Below are positions 12,281 to 24,291 of a DNA stretch of 64,000 nt, in pieces (position 1 is the stretch's first letter; each line of letters opens with the position of its first letter). The position numbers were made by a program, and so were the translations under genes. The DNA is taken from positions 8,533 to 72,532 of the forward strand of contig QANU01007253.1 in assembly GCA_003254905.1 (NCBI GenBank), written 5' to 3'. Below the pieces are notes generated by a model. The model saw only the letters and a program-made list of their open reading frames with translations, ran no database searches and was not told the origin of the DNA. The stretch comes from Nissolia schottii (lineage: Eukaryota > Streptophyta > Magnoliopsida > Fabales > Fabaceae).

Positions 12281-13197
12281 TGTCCGCGGAGGGGCACTGA
12301 GAGGGGTCTAGAGTTGATGAGTGGACAGTAGTGGTGCTGGAAAGGTTCCGCGTAGAATCCCGGAAGTGCGTCGAGAAGGGTACTCAGAGGGTTGAGTGAG
12401 AGCCGAGGAAGGTGTATGTTGGGGTTCCGCGTAGGGCCCCTGGAGGGTTGAGTCAGTGGTATCCGCTGAGGATGCCTTAGAATGGTGGAGTTGAACCCTT
12501 AGATTCGTTAAGTGTTTCCCTAGAGTGTCTGAGTGGTTAGTTAGGGTGCTGAGTACTTACCTGGAGAGTTCCTGAGTGAGTCCGCGGAGGACTCCTGACG
12601 CGTGGAGTAGGTTACACCGGAGTGTTGAAGAATTTCCGAAGGGTTTGAGTGAACGCCAGGAGTAGTACCAAGAGGGTTTCGCGGAGGAACCCTGTCATGT
12701 CCGAGTGGTTCCCTAAGTTTCCCAAGTGGCACCAGGAATGGTGTTTGTGATGGGTCCGCAGAGGATCCCCAAGAGTTGAGTAAGTTACATGGAGTTGCGG
12801 AGTGGGCACCCAAAATGTTGTTGCGTAGGGTTCCGCGGAGGAGCCCTGGAGAGCCGAGAAGATCGCGCGAAGAGTGGGCACCAGGAATGGTGTGGGGTAG
12901 GGTTCCGCAGAGGATCCCTGAAAAGCCGAGTAGGTTATGCGAAGAGCATTGAGTGTGCATCAAGAGTAGTGCTAAGTGGGTTCCGCAGATGGACCCCGGA
13001 GTGATGAGTGGCTCCTTGGAGAGTAGATCGAGTGAGTACCAGTAGTGGTGACCGCTGGGTTCCGCAGAGGTACCCTAGAGCGGCTGGACAGGTTCCTCAA
13101 ATTATGACTAGCGTCAGCAGCGGTTCCAAACGGGTCCGCGGATATTTCCCGGACGCAGAGATCCCAGAGTAATCTAGTGGGTTCTGCGGAGGTTCCC
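12281..13197 (+). repeat. Stem-loop repeat array in the A 3' LTR
   Basis: Second copy of the CCGCGGAGG array. The unit at 12578-12594 keeps the perfect GAGTCC/GGACTC stem. The unit at 12674-12692 (GGGTTTC, loop GCGGA, GGAACCC) pairs with one G-T wobble and contains the intact target that K1 entered in the 5' LTR. Units near 12839 and 12902 keep GGGTT- and -CCC arms with one mismatch each. Confidence 0.78.
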
Positions 13198-14005
13198 GAA
13201 AGCTGAGAGTGGTTCCGAGTTTGTGATATTCCACGAAGTACTTAGCATGAAGAAGTCTATACATTGAATTTATGATAGCATGCGTTTTTATTATGTGTCA
13301 CCGTAAGGTTCCGTGAACAAGTATATGAGTATTGAAGTCATGCATGCATCATGAGGATAGATCACTAGAAACTATGTTATGACCGAGGATAATGAATGAA
13401 GAGCATAATGAATGTAAGAACACGAATAAGAAAGAAAGATAAAGTGCATGTGATGCTAAAGTATGAAGAATGAAATGCGCTAGCCCGGGTAAGCCGGTAC
13501 GCGGAAGAGAAAGAAAGTAATGGTACCATTTACTTGCAATGTTAAAGTTCATGCATAAGTGCACAAGAGCAGGCTCACAAGGAACGCAGGCATTGTGTAC
13601 GTCACCATGCTCATAAGGAACGCATGGGGCTCGATCACGTCACCAGGCTCACAAGGAACACATGGGACACGATCACCTTGCATACATACCTATGTGATTG
13701 AAGCGTCGCGGTGTCTCGACCATGTCACCATGCTCACAAGGAACGCATGGGCCAAGGTCACCGGGAAAACACATATGAGTAGTAGAGTCAGACGGTCAAG
13801 GATAGAAAGCACGAGAACTTAGTAAGAAAGATTAGTACCGTGTCACCTAGTAACTGGATAAAGCCGCCCAGGAACTTAGGCAAGAAAATAACTGGTAGGA
13901 TGTCTAGACGTATGAACACTTAGAGATCTCCTGGACGGCTGGAGCATAATTTAGTAAACAAGAACCCGAGTTATAGTTAACCACTGTTCTCACTCCCACT
14001 CACTT

Positions 14006-14398
14006 ATGGCTTCAGGCGAGTTAGATGACGTCCCCCCGAGGAAGAGGCGGATCCTGCGCAGCAGGTTTAGGACAGTTGATCTGGAGACAGGGGAGGATGC
14101 AGAGCTGTGGACAGTGCTGGTCGTGAACCGTCCCCCACCTCTCCGAGTTACACCACCGGTCGTGCCAGAGCCCGAGACTTCCGCGGATGGCGAGCCCGTT
14201 CCCTATGAGAGGGACGTGGAGGTCGATCCAGTCTCCGTACTACTCCGACCGCCAGACGTACTTGTGTCCTCACCACCCGAGGAGGACTCTCTCATCGAGA
14301 TCTTAGAGGAGGAGGACGAGCCCGAGGAGGAGGACCCGGAGGAGGATTCTGAGGAGGAGGACCCCAGCGAGGATGAGGTAGAGAGTGGACCGCCCTGA
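14006..14398 (+). CDS. LTR-encoded acidic ORF (130 aa), unknown function
   Basis: An open frame entirely inside the 3' LTR, starting at the ATG of the conserved TTATGG box. The N-terminal 25 residues are basic (PPRKRRILRSRFRT); the middle is proline-rich (about residues 45-85); the C-terminal third is almost only Glu and Asp with Pro. The 5' LTR copy from 5609 is broken by a frameshift and stops, and the A' LTR (about 48600-48705, minus) has a broken relative. I do not recognise a family. It may be coding sequence carried in the LTR or GC-rich repeat that happens to be open. Shared start context argues mildly for the former, decay in other copies against a present role. Confidence 0.35.
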   Translation: MASGELDDVPPRKRRILRSRFRTVDLETGEDAELWTVLVVNRPPPLRVTPPVVPEPETSADGEPVPYERDVEVDPVSVLLRPPDVLVSSPPEEDSLIEILEEEDEPEEEDPEEDSEEEDPSEDEVESGPP

Positions 14399-14846
14399 TT
14401 CCTGGCCCTGTCTTCAGATAACACTTTTTGGCCAGTAGCACTAGTTTACTGTATATTTTGATATGTTATTTTGTTGCGTGGGCTCGTGATATGTACGGCC
14501 CCTTGTATGTAGTGATACAATATTATTAATATGCAAATGTATGACATTGGCTGTTGGACCCACTTGGTGTTATTTACATTGTTGTTTATGTATGTATGTG
14601 TATGACAGACGACGTACGTATTTATCTGTTGTACGAATATACAGGACTCAAAATAGTCCACACGCATGGCTCTAGACTAACTATTATATTATGGTTAAAG
14701 AAGAAAAAAAAAAGGGTCCCTATTTTCAGTTAACTTAACTATTTTCCAAAGTAAATTAGGGACTACCAGTATTCCCACACAGCAGTTAACAACCTAGCAG
14801 ACGCAGATTATGACTTAAGCATAAGCTGCTAACCTAGGGTGTTACA

Positions 14847-15390
14847 CAGCCACAGAGCGCGTAAGAGATTCCCAGTTCCCTCATGCACTATGTAATTAAA
14901 TGTATGAATTGATGGATAATCATATGATGATAAATATGTATGTATAATTGTTTAAAGCATTATGTATAACTGTTCCTGCATTATGTATCGTCAAGGGAAT
15001 GCCCCAAGACGAATAGTATGTCTCTAGTAACAACGTACAGTTATCAAGCACGAAGCCCAGGTAATGACAAGATTAGAAACCCAGTCACCTAGTAAAATAG
15101 ATAAAGCTGCTCAGGTTGTAGGTACATGATAATAACTGGTAGGATTTAGTATTGCATGAAACGTAGAGGTTTTCCTGAGTGGCTGGAGAATGCCCCAGTA
15201 ACTGAATCATAGTAGCCACGTAGAGTTTCCACTAAGAATGCAGTCGTTCTTATCCCCACTCGTGTATGGCTCCAGCTGACCAGCATGTCGTCACTGTCAC
15301 CCAAATATGTCTGGCTGTTCACGCACTCTTGACAGCGCAACTATCGGACCTATACCTTATTGGAGACCAGCACGTTCACCCCTGCGAACT
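14847..15390 (+). repeat. Family B LTR fragment, plus strand (left part)
   Basis: Closely similar to the reverse complement of about 26310-26860 in the minus-strand B LTR, including a GAGCGCGTAAGA segment, the conserved block near 15082-15145 and the box ending ATGGCTCCAG near 15266. It begins abruptly at the end of element A and is cut at 15390 by LTR J; GAACT (15386-15390) is the probable target duplication, whose partner would lie in the gap. The terminal part of the same LTR reappears at 17380-17749. No gene. Confidence 0.8.
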
Positions 15391-16639
15391 TGATAAGTCA
15401 ATTTTATACCCTAAGTTATTACCCTATAAGTGAGCAAATGCATACTAAAATGTGTAGGTTTAATACTTAATCAATACGTTTTTACACATTGTCCTCTTTT
15501 GAGAGAAATTAAGGAAAACGGCAAAATAAGGTATTAATTCTCTTCGAATGTAATATTTCTTTTGTAGTTTTTCTATTTTGAATTACAGGGAAGGAATGTC
15601 TAGGAGGATCAACGAAGATGTGAAGAGAAGATTTGGACCAAGGAATGCAAAATCAAATTCAATTCCAAAAAGATTTGGTTAAAAGTTGAGCTGAGAATTT
15701 CTGACACTGGCTTTGCCATTGATTTTGAGCCATGATAGAGACTGAATCTCGATTTGGTGTCAACTACAAATTTGTAGCTCTATCTCTTATATTTAAGTGG
15801 CAATTTGAATCACCTCAATCGGAGGTCTGTAACTCAAGATATTGCAGTTTTACTGATTTCTGTGCAAGTCAGTTCGCTGAGCGAACCAGCTTCCAGAAAA
15901 TTCGCCAGCTGGCGCCAGCTGTCAAACCGCGTCCACCGCCAAATCGGTGAGCGATTTCCCTAAATGGCTGAGCGATTTTCCCCCAGAAAACACCTATAAA
16001 AAGGGGGCCAAGGCTAGCATTTAGGGCATTCCTTTCCATTCTCTTCCACCCCTCCCCAAGGTCTCCTAGGCCTAAGAACCCTTCTTTTCCTTCCATATTC
16101 TTCACTTTTTCCATTTTATTTCAAGCACTTAGGCTATGTTAAAGTGCTTTGTTTTCTTTAAAGCTTTGTAACGAAGTGCTGCCGAATTAATTCCAGGTTC
16201 TATTGTTCATTTCTCTTTGCCCCGTACTCTTTCATTCTCTTTATTTACTCTTTCTTGCTTTTCATTTGCTTTAATCTTCCATTGCTATTTTCATATTCCG
16301 TTTCTTTATTTACTTCTCTGTTTCTCTTTACTTACTTTAAGTTTATTTACTCTTTCTATTTTCTTTTCCTTTACTTTTACCTTTCCTTTTCTTTATTTCT
16401 AGTTTCATTTACTATTTCGTTATCATTTACTCTTTCCATTGTCATTTACTTTTCCTTTCTCTTTATCTCCTCTTTCTTTCTCTTTATTTACTTTGAGTTT
16501 TAATCCTCCAACCATGGAGGAGTAGTTTCTTAATATCTTGCATGCGGTAACTCAAGATTAAGATTAATTTGAGGTCTTGCGCTTAAAGAATATTCATGAC
16601 TCGTTCCACCTTAACTAATGACATAGCGATTGCATGTTA
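15391..16639 (+). repeat. LTR J, Athila-type, partial (runs into gap)
   Basis: Starts TGATAAGTCAATTT, a typical Athila-like LTR start. It has CGCTGAGCGA at 15875-15884 and two close variants near 15946 and 15966, and a TATA-like CTATAAAAAG at 15993-16002. From about 16205 to 16500 the plus strand is a pyrimidine-rich tract of TTTCTCTTTATTTAC-like units. The end is lost in the gap. It is inserted within the B LTR, so it is not simply the 5' LTR of the Athila-like remnant M downstream. No gene. Confidence 0.7.
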
Positions 16640-17379
16640 NNNNNNNNNNNNNNNNNNNNNNNNNNNNNNNNNNNNNNNNNNNNNNNNNNNNNNNNNNNNN
16701 NNNNNNNNNNNNNNNNNNNNNNNNNNNNNNNNNNNNNNNNNNNNNNNNNNNNNNNNNNNNNNNNNNNNNNNNNNNNNNNNNNNNNNNNNNNNNNNNNNNN
16801 NNNNNNNNNNNNNNNNNNNNNNNNNNNNNNNNNNNNNNNNNNNNNNNNNNNNNNNNNNNNNNNNNNNNNNNNNNNNNNNNNNNNNNNNNNNNNNNNNNNN
16901 NNNNNNNNNNNNNNNNNNNNNNNNNNNNNNNNNNNNNNNNNNNNNNNNNNNNNNNNNNNNNNNNNNNNNNNNNNNNNNNNNNNNNNNNNNNNNNNNNNNN
17001 NNNNNNNNNNNNNNNNNNNNNNNNNNNNNNNNNNNNNNNNNNNNNNNNNNNNNNNNNNNNNNNNNNNNNNNNNNNNNNNNNNNNNNNNNNNNNNNNNNNN
17101 NNNNNNNNNNNNNNNNNNNNNNNNNNNNNNNNNNNNNNNNNNNNNNNNNNNNNNNNNNNNNNNNNNNNNNNNNNNNNNNNNNNNNNNNNNNNNNNNNNNN
17201 NNNNNNNNNNNNNNNNNNNNNNNNNNNNNNNNNNNNNNNNNNNNNNNNNNNNNNNNNNNNNNNNNNNNNNNNNNNNNNNNNNNNNNNNNNNNNNNNNNNN
17301 NNNNNNNNNNNNNNNNNNNNNNNNNNNNNNNNNNNNNNNNNNNNNNNNNNNNNNNNNNNNNNNNNNNNNNNNNNNNNNN
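16640..17379. other. Assembly gap (740 N)
   Basis: A run of N. Open reading frames that span it are artefacts. The missing part should hold the end of LTR J and part of LTR B; the true size is unknown. Confidence 1.
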
Positions 17380-17749
17380 TATATATATATGAACTGATGC
17401 AGAACATGTATGTCCGCAGTAGGACAAGGATGCTTGTTGTTATAAAAATGTATAATTATGTGTGTGCTATCTGTGGGTCGTATGTGAATTTTCTTCGGGT
17501 ACTCGCCGTACGCCAGGTACGTGCTCGTACTTCCTTACTTCCTTTTTACGATACACTTATGCGATGTATGATGCGTATGGCTCCGTATTTTCATAGTATG
17601 ATTCAGAGAAGTTTTAAATTGGCCCGCTATTTTGTAAACCCTAATTTTATACCAGGATATAGAATCATAAAGGTTTGTAGCACCAGAAGAGAACCACCTA
17701 GCCGGAAAGTCTATGACTTAAGCATAGGACTACTAGCTAGGGTGTTTCA
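17380..17749 (+). repeat. Family B LTR fragment, plus strand (3' end)
   Basis: About 97% identical by eye to the reverse complement of 24292-24660, ending in CTAGGGTGTTTCA. It directly abuts the gag remnant of M. With the minus-strand copy at 24292 it brackets M as an inverted repeat. Confidence 0.85.
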
Positions 17750-17751
17750 AG

Positions 17752-20700
17752 TTCCATCCTACAGCCCAACAGCAGTTCCATCTTACTCCACAACCCCCTC
17801 AAGCTGCCTCTGAGAATCCTATGTTACAAGAAATGCTAAAAATGATGCAGGACATGTAGGGATCCTAAAAGAAGTATAAGGCTGCCCTATCAATAATACA
17901 GAGTGAAACCCACTCCAACAAGCAGTCACAACCAAGCAGCTCATCTCAACTTCCTTCTCAGACTGTTCCAAACCCCAGGGCAAATGTAAGTGTTATCACC
18001 TTAAGATCTGGTACTATTTTGTAGGCACCGCAGGTTGAAGGTTCTGAAGACTTTAGTGGTCATACTGAAGAACAAGACCCTGAAGGAAAAGCTGGACAAG
18101 AAGACTCTAACGATAACGCTGAAGCAGAAGGCTTGAAGCAGACTGAAGAAACGACTCGGTACCTGGAACCACTAGAAGCACCTGTCCCACTTCCTTTCCC
18201 TCACAAAGGACCCAAGCCTAAGTCAGCTGCTGCAATTCAATTGGAAAAGGAATTTTTGGAGACATTTCGAAAGATGGAGGTGAATATTCCTTTGCTAGAG
18301 GTCATTAGACAGATTCCCAAGCATGCTAAGTTCTTAAAGGACTTATGCACCAACAAGTGAAGACTCAAGGACACCGCACAAGTCAGCATGGGGGTAAATG
18401 TGTCATCCATCATCAAATCTAGTCCATTACCTCCTAAGTGCACAGAGCCAGGTACGTTTTTGGTTCCTTGTGTTATAGGACAGAGATTATTTACAAAGGC
18501 CTTGGCAGATTTAGGAGCAACAATAAATGTCATGCCAAAGTCCATCTATCAATCCTTGCACACGGGAACCCTCAATCCGACTAGATTAATTATACAACTC
18601 GCCAACCGTAGTACCGCCAGACTAGAAGGTATTTTAGAGGATGTCTTAGTTAAGGTAAATGATTTAATATTTCCTGTAGATTTTTATGTATTAGAAATGG
18701 AAAATGACATTAATGTCAACCAGCCAACATTAATCTTAGGATGCCCATTTTTGAAAACTGCAAGGGCTAAGATTGGTGTACACGCTGGTACTTTATCCAT
18801 GGAATGTGGGGATATGCATGTACAATTTGGTTTACCTGAAGCTATGCATTACCCTTCAGAAGAACATTCAGTTTTTCAAATTGATGTTATTGACTCCTTA
18901 ATATTGAACACTTATGATATTTGGGCTGATAAAATGATAGAATTAACATCTGACTTTGAATGCCCTAATTGTGATGGAGTCAGTAAACTGTGTTCTGCCT
19001 GTAAAGAGATAGATGAGTCTCTACAAGAAGGACTGAATAACAATTTTGTGAATTTTGAATTTGACATACTTTATGCATCTCCTGTTTTAGAAATGAGTAA
19101 AGTTGCAGGAACAGGTGATAACCAAGCAGCAGGCCCAGAATTGAAGGCTCTTCCTTCTCATCTCAAATACACTTTCCTGGGGGAGAATGACACGCTGCCA
19201 GTAATTATAGCAAATGATCTCTCCTCTCAGGAGGAAGAAAGGTTGGTCGCTGTGCTCAAGAAGCACAAGAAAGCTATTGGGTGGACCATAGATGACATCA
19301 CTGGTATTAGTCCCTCCACATGCACGCATAGGATACTTCTGGAGGACAGGGCAAAACCAATTCGACAACCACAGAAATGACTCAATCCACTCATTCAAGA
19401 TGTTGTGAAAAAGGAAGTGATGAAGCTCTTGAAAACGGGTATCATCTATCCTATTTCAGACAGTGAGTGGGTAAGCCCAGTGCAGGTGGTCCCCAAGAAA
19501 TCTGGAATCACTGTGGTAAAGAATCAAAACAATGAGTTGATCCTCACTCGAGTGCAAAATAGCTGGCGAGTTTGGATTGATTATCGATGCCTCAACAACG
19601 CCACTCGCAAGGATCATTATCCCCTGCCCTTCATTGACCAAATGCTTGAAAGATTGGCAGGTAAAACTCATTATTGTTTCCTTGATGGCTATACAGGTTA
19701 TTTTCAAATCCACATTGCCCCAGAGGATCAAGACAAGACCACTTTCACCTGCCCCTTCGGAACATTTGCCTATCGGAGGATGCCATTTGGGCTCTGCAAT
19801 GCACCTACTACATTCTAACGCTGTATGATGAGCATTTTCTCTGACTTCCTGGAGGACTATATGGAAGTATGACTTTACTGTCTTTGGAACTTCTTTTGAT
19901 TCCTGTTTAAACAGCCTTGCTCATGTACTTCAACGTTGCATTGAAACTAACCTTGTTTTAAATTTTGAAAAATGCCACTTTATGGCATAACAAGGTATAG
20001 TTTTAGGACATGTAGTCTCGAGCAAGGGAATTGCCGTTGACCCTGCCAAAATAGATGTTATTTCTTCCTTGCCTTACCCCGCATACGTGTGGGAGATTCG
20101 TTCTTTTTTGGGACATGCAGGTTTTTATAGGAGGTTTATTAAGGATTTTAGTAAAATTGCGCAGCCCCTTACCTCCCTGCTACAGAAAGACGTGGAGTTT
20201 ATTTTTGATGATAGATGCAAGGAAGCATTCGATACCATTAAGCATGCCCTGACAACAACTCATATCATTCAGCCACCGGATTGGAAATTGCCATTTGAAA
20301 TGATGTGCAATGCATCAGATCATGCAGTAGGTGTTGTACTTTCTCAACGGGTTAGTAAGTTCCCTCACGTTATATCTTATGCATCAAGGACTTTGGATGT
20401 TGCACAATCTAACTACACCACCACGGAAAAGGAACTTTTAGCTATAGTTTTTGGTCTTGATAAATTTCGATCTTATTTGATTGGTTCCAAAGTGGTAATG
20501 TATACAGATCATGCAGCTCTAAAGTACCTGTTGAAAAAACCCGAGGGCAAACCAAGGCTTATCAGATGGATGCTACTGCTCCAGGAATTCGATTTGGAAA
20601 TTAAAGATAAAAGTGGAGCAGAGAACCAAGTAGCAGACCATCTGAGTTGCCTTACACACATCTCGCTTGACCCATTTCCTCTACGGGATGACTTTCCCGA

Positions 20701-21998
20701 TGAATCCTTATTAATGATATCTGAACGACCTTGGTATGCTGACATTGTAAATTACTTGGTCTCCAACAAAGGACCCCCACATTTTTCTAAGAACCAATTA
20801 GCAAAGCTGAAGAGCGATGCTAAGTATTATCTATGGGAGGACCCTTATCTTTGGAAAATTGGTAGTGACCAAGTAATTAGACGATGTGTTCCAAGCTCAG
20901 AATTTGAGTCCATTCTCAAATTTTGTCATACTTTTGCAAGTGGTGGCCACTTTGGACCACAACGTACAGCCAGAAAGGTTTTAGATTCAAGATTTTATTG
21001 GCCTTCATTGTTTAGGGATGCCTACAAATTCTGCAAGTCCTGTGAGCAATGCCAGAGAACAGGTAATATCACCTGGAAAAATGAGATGCCCCAACAACCA
21101 TTGTTATTTTGTGAAGTCTTTGATGTATGGGGAATCGATTTCATGGGCCCGTTTCCTGTTTCTCATGGTTTTGTTTATATCCTCTTGGTTGTAGACTATG
21201 TATCTAAAAGGATTGAAGCAATTGCCACTAGGACTAACGATGCTGCCGTAGTTGTGTCTTTTGTTCGGTCTAATATCTTTTGCAGGTTTGGAATGCCGAG
21301 AGCAATTGTCAGTGATCAGGGGACGCATTTTTGTAACCGGCGCATGGAAGCTTTGCTCCGTAAATATGGGGTTGTTCATAGGATATCTTCACCCTACCAT
21401 CCCCAAACTAACGGGCAAGCTGAAGTATCTAACTGGGAGATTAAAGGAATCCTGGAAAAGATGGTCAAGCCCAACAGAAAGGACTGGTCGCTGCGATTGG
21501 ATGATGCTTTATGGGCATATAGGACAGCTTATAAGACTCCCATTGGGATGAGCCCCTTTCGACTGGTATTTGGCAAACCTTGCCACTTGCCAATAGAACT
21601 AGAGCATCGAGCTTATTGGGCAGTAAAACAATGCAACATGGATTTGGAGCAAGCTGGGAGCCACCGAAAGTTACAACTCCAAACAATTAGAAGAACTCCG
21701 GTTGGATACGTATGAGAATTCCCGGTTCTACAAGGAAAAGACCAAGTTGTTCCATGATAAGCACATTCTACACAAATCTTTTCAAGAAGGGAAATTGGTG
21801 TTGCTTTTCAAGAAGCTCCGATCGCGGTGGGATGGCCCTTACGTGATTACCAAGGTCCACCCGTATGGGAAAATCGAGCTTAAGGATCCAAAGACTGCTA
21901 GTTCATTTGCAGTTAATGGACACCGTCTTAAGCCGTACCATGACACTGCTGGAAGTCTCCAAGAGGAAGTGGAAGTTCAATTTCTTGCCGCCCCATGA
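17752..21998 (+). pseudogene. Athila-like gag(partial)-pol, multiply broken
   Basis: Frame 1 carries the gag tail, an acidic region and an Athila protease-type segment (LADLGATINVMPKSIY, about 18505-18552), then RT (IDYRCLNNATRKDHYPLPF, from about 19575). Stops lie at 17857, 17866, 18022, 18358, 19378 and 19816; several are at CAA, CAG or CGA positions in Athila relatives. Near 19870 a small deletion removes the first part of the catalytic MDD motif and shifts the frame to 2, with another stop at 19988. RNase H reads CNASD near 20302 where CDASD is expected. The integrase keeps its HHCC finger and D, D, E residues ([24 protein letters not shown]). A further frameshift near 21680 precedes the C-terminal part (21702-21998). 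Confidence 0.9.
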
Positions 21999-22941
21999 CT
22001 AATGAAGCTGCTACTGATCGTCCAACTTAAGGACGTTAAATAAAAGTGCGGGGTGGGAGACAACCCACCGTTCGTGAGCTTTTCTTTCCTTTTTCTCTTA
22101 TTTATTTGTTTGTCTTATTTTTCTTTCTTACCCTGCTTTGTGCATCAAAATTGATACAATTCTCTAAGTGTGGGGTGGGAAAGTTTTCTTTATTTGACAA
22201 AGTAATTTTAACTGTGCAAGGGTTCTGCAATTTCATGAATTAGGTATAATTTAGACTAGTGGATGATTGCGATGTGAATTGATGTGTTTGATTATGGCAT
22301 TATGTTTGCATGAACATTTTATAAATCCTGGCATGTTCTAATTAATTGGATGATAGTACCTGGTAAGCTTTTGAGTCGTTTATCGAATGACAACACTACA
22401 TGTCATTCTTTTCCTTGTTGTGTGTACACTCACTAGTGTTTAAGTCCAGAACTTGCCTGATTCTCTGCATTGCACCTTACCTTTGTATATGACATGTGAT
22501 ATGATTGAAGCATTCCTTGTGCATCTAGCTTACATATCTATATGAGCCTACCTTGAATATTTAACCCTTGATAGCCCCTTTGAGCCTTATAGCCTTTTCT
22601 TGCATAATTAGCACATTACAAGCCGTTAACCCAAGAAAAACCGTGATACACCCAACTTTAGGGCTTAGGAGAATTATTGTCCATTTGTTCATATGTGCTA
22701 AGCAATAAGTGTGGGGTTACATGAGGACATGTAACATTCAAGGTGAGGGGGAGAGCAACCACAATTACTCTTATTGTTCCAAAAAATAAAAAATAAAATA
22801 AATAAAATAAAATAAAAAAGGTGCAAAAGCAACCAATCAGGAGCGCCAACAGAAATGCTCCCTTGAGCTATGGGTAAGCAGTGGTAAGAGAAGCTAAGGG
22901 AGATCGAGGTCCTTGCACTGTTGTTTAAGCACATATGCCAT
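21999..22941 (+). other. Athila-type 3' non-coding region
   Basis: Follows the end of pol. It has recurrent AAGTGYGGGGTGGGA-like runs (about 22046, 22168 and 22707), common after pol in Athila and Ogre relatives, and an A-rich low-complexity stretch at 22779-22818. I see no env-like ORF. It ends at the target side (GCCAT, 22937-22941) of LTR K2. Confidence 0.6.
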
Positions 22942-24291
22942 TGATGGAAGCCTTTTTAACCACTTTCTAGGATCTTGACATAGCTTAGGTTTGTCACAAC
23001 CATGCCAAGCTCGTCAAAAGCTTTTATGCACTTTTGTCGTTCAAATTAAATTTATACCTACTTTACGGCTTTCAGATCCACGAGGGATCCAATTGCAGTA
23101 TAGTTGGGTATTGTCGAATCCACAGAGAGTTGCAAAAATATCGTTCTTGAGTTCGTTTAATTAAATAATAGAGTGAAGGATTTGATAGTTTTGTTTTAAT
23201 AAACTAAATAAGTAAATAAACAACATAAAAGTAAATAGGAAACAAATCAGAGGTAGATTCGGAGCTTGTTGGGAATTTTAATCACATCATAGTTTCATGC
23301 ATCCAGTTACTCATTACATAGAACTATCATTTGATTGCCCGCCACCAGTTCTTAACTTGTCATTACTTTCGCGCATGACAAGATCATAGGTTTCCTTTGT
23401 TAAACTGTCACTTTTGGACACAAGCTTAACAAAGTACGCCAGCGTTAATCCAGATGTTAAAATGGCTAATCTTTATTCCAGTTATGGCAACAAGATTAGA
23501 AGAAATGGTTTAGTTCAGACTCTAATAGTTGTAACTCTCGTTCACAACGCTCAAGTCTAAAATCTAGTTAAGCATACCTTAACTTGGTTATGATTTAATT
23601 AGTATAACTACCATTCATACAGCTAAATCCCAAATTAAGAATCAAAACATTAAGCAAAGACTAGCATTAAGCATAAAACCATTCAAGCAAATCATAAGAA
23701 AAGGATAGATTCATATATAAAAGTTACATGGATACAAACAACTACAATAATGACCAAAATCCCAACAAAAAGAGGATTAAGAATCCATCTTACAAGAGTA
23801 TCTCGGAGGCAAGGTTTAGGCACTTACCATGACACGTGCTCACGCTATCATGGCCATGGCTTCGCCAAGCTTGCTCGATCTCCAGCTCCTTCACAAGCCT
23901 CGTCTTTGTTCCTAATCTAACCAAAACTAAAAACTACAATGGAAAATGTAAAAGAATGGAATTTGGAGTGGAAGAGGGGATGTTGGATCCTCCTTTCGAA
24001 TGGGCACAACTTCCTATTTATAGGGCAAGCTTGGGGTCCTTCGCTCAGCGGTTTCGGTACAACCGCTGAGCGATACGCTCTTAATCACTGAGCGGCGGCG
24101 CACCTTAGCTGAGCGATTGTACTTTTACGCGTCTTCATTAATTGCTCGTCAGCTTTTGCAGGTCGGTGCTGACATGGCAGGCGGCGCCAGGCTGGCCCAG
24201 CTGGCACAATGATTGCGTCGCGTGCAAGTTGCTTGCCGACACACTTTCGCTGAGCGATATAGGTTTAACCGCTGAGCGGTTCGTTGTCTTG
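22942..24291 (-). repeat. LTR K2 (same family as K1), 5' end truncated
   Basis: Starts TGATGGAAGC and follows K1 along its length, including the TATA-like element on the minus strand (24014-24023) and CGCTGAGCG repeats from about 24040 to 24285. It stops at 24291 where LTR B begins, about 250 bases short of K1's right end; in its own orientation this is the LTR start. The conserved antisense TATA confirms minus orientation. No gene. Confidence 0.85.

Larger units (their letters stand above)
1099..14846 (+). mobile_element. Element A: Ty3/gypsy chromovirus (Tekay/Del-like), degenerate
   Basis: A complete-structure LTR retrotransposon: 5' LTR (1099-6472, containing a solo LTR), primer-binding site, gag-pol region, polypurine tract and 3' LTR (11144-14846). 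Domain order gag-PR-RT-RNaseH-INT and the tail YPELF after a W-E-x(4)-M pattern fit chromoviruses of the Tekay/Del type. The two LTRs differ by many substitutions and indels, including about 25 bases near the 5' end, so the copy is old or recombinant. The 5 bases outside the left end (TTATG) do not match those outside the right end (CAGCC). The left flank is LTR family G and the right flank is LTR family B, so the two ends probably did not originate in one insertion. Confidence 0.9.
11144..14846 (+). repeat. 3' LTR of element A
   Basis: Starts TGCAACATCC (the 5' copy has TGTAACATCC) and ends GGGTGTTACA. It is uninterrupted and serves as the reference for this family: AATATTTTT block near 11399-11435, stem-loop array 12281-13197, GCTCACAAGGAACGC cluster 13571-13750, conserved block 13842-13903, acidic ORF 14006-14398 and terminal block ending AACCTAGGGTGTTACA. 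Confidence 0.9.
17750..22941 (+). mobile_element. Athila-like Ty3/gypsy internal region M, no own LTRs
   Basis: The internal part of an Athila-type element: end of gag, protease, RT, RNase H, integrase and a non-coding 3' part. Diagnostic residues are VITLRSGT at the gag-protease border and NNELILTR in the RT N-terminus, both typical of Athila. Its left side is cut by the end of LTR B (17749) and its right side by LTR K2 (22942). K2 reads on the opposite strand from this pol, so it is not this element's 3' LTR. Confidence 0.88.

Noticed and set aside
15391-16639. LTR J as the 5' LTR of element M
   Set aside because: J lies inside the plus-strand B LTR, whose 3' end separates it from M's gag.
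16596-17813. A 405-residue plus-strand frame and similar minus-strand frames
   Set aside because: They run through the N gap at 16640-17379; the flanking residues are LTR sequence.
21999-22941. env-like gene after the Athila-like pol
   Set aside because: No long frame or transmembrane pattern; the region is non-coding and rich in GTGGGG-type runs.
22942-24291. K2 as the 3' LTR of the Athila-like element M
   Set aside because: The TGATAAG start in K1 and the TATA-like element in both K1 and K2 place this LTR on the minus strand, opposite to M's pol, and no polypurine tract precedes it.
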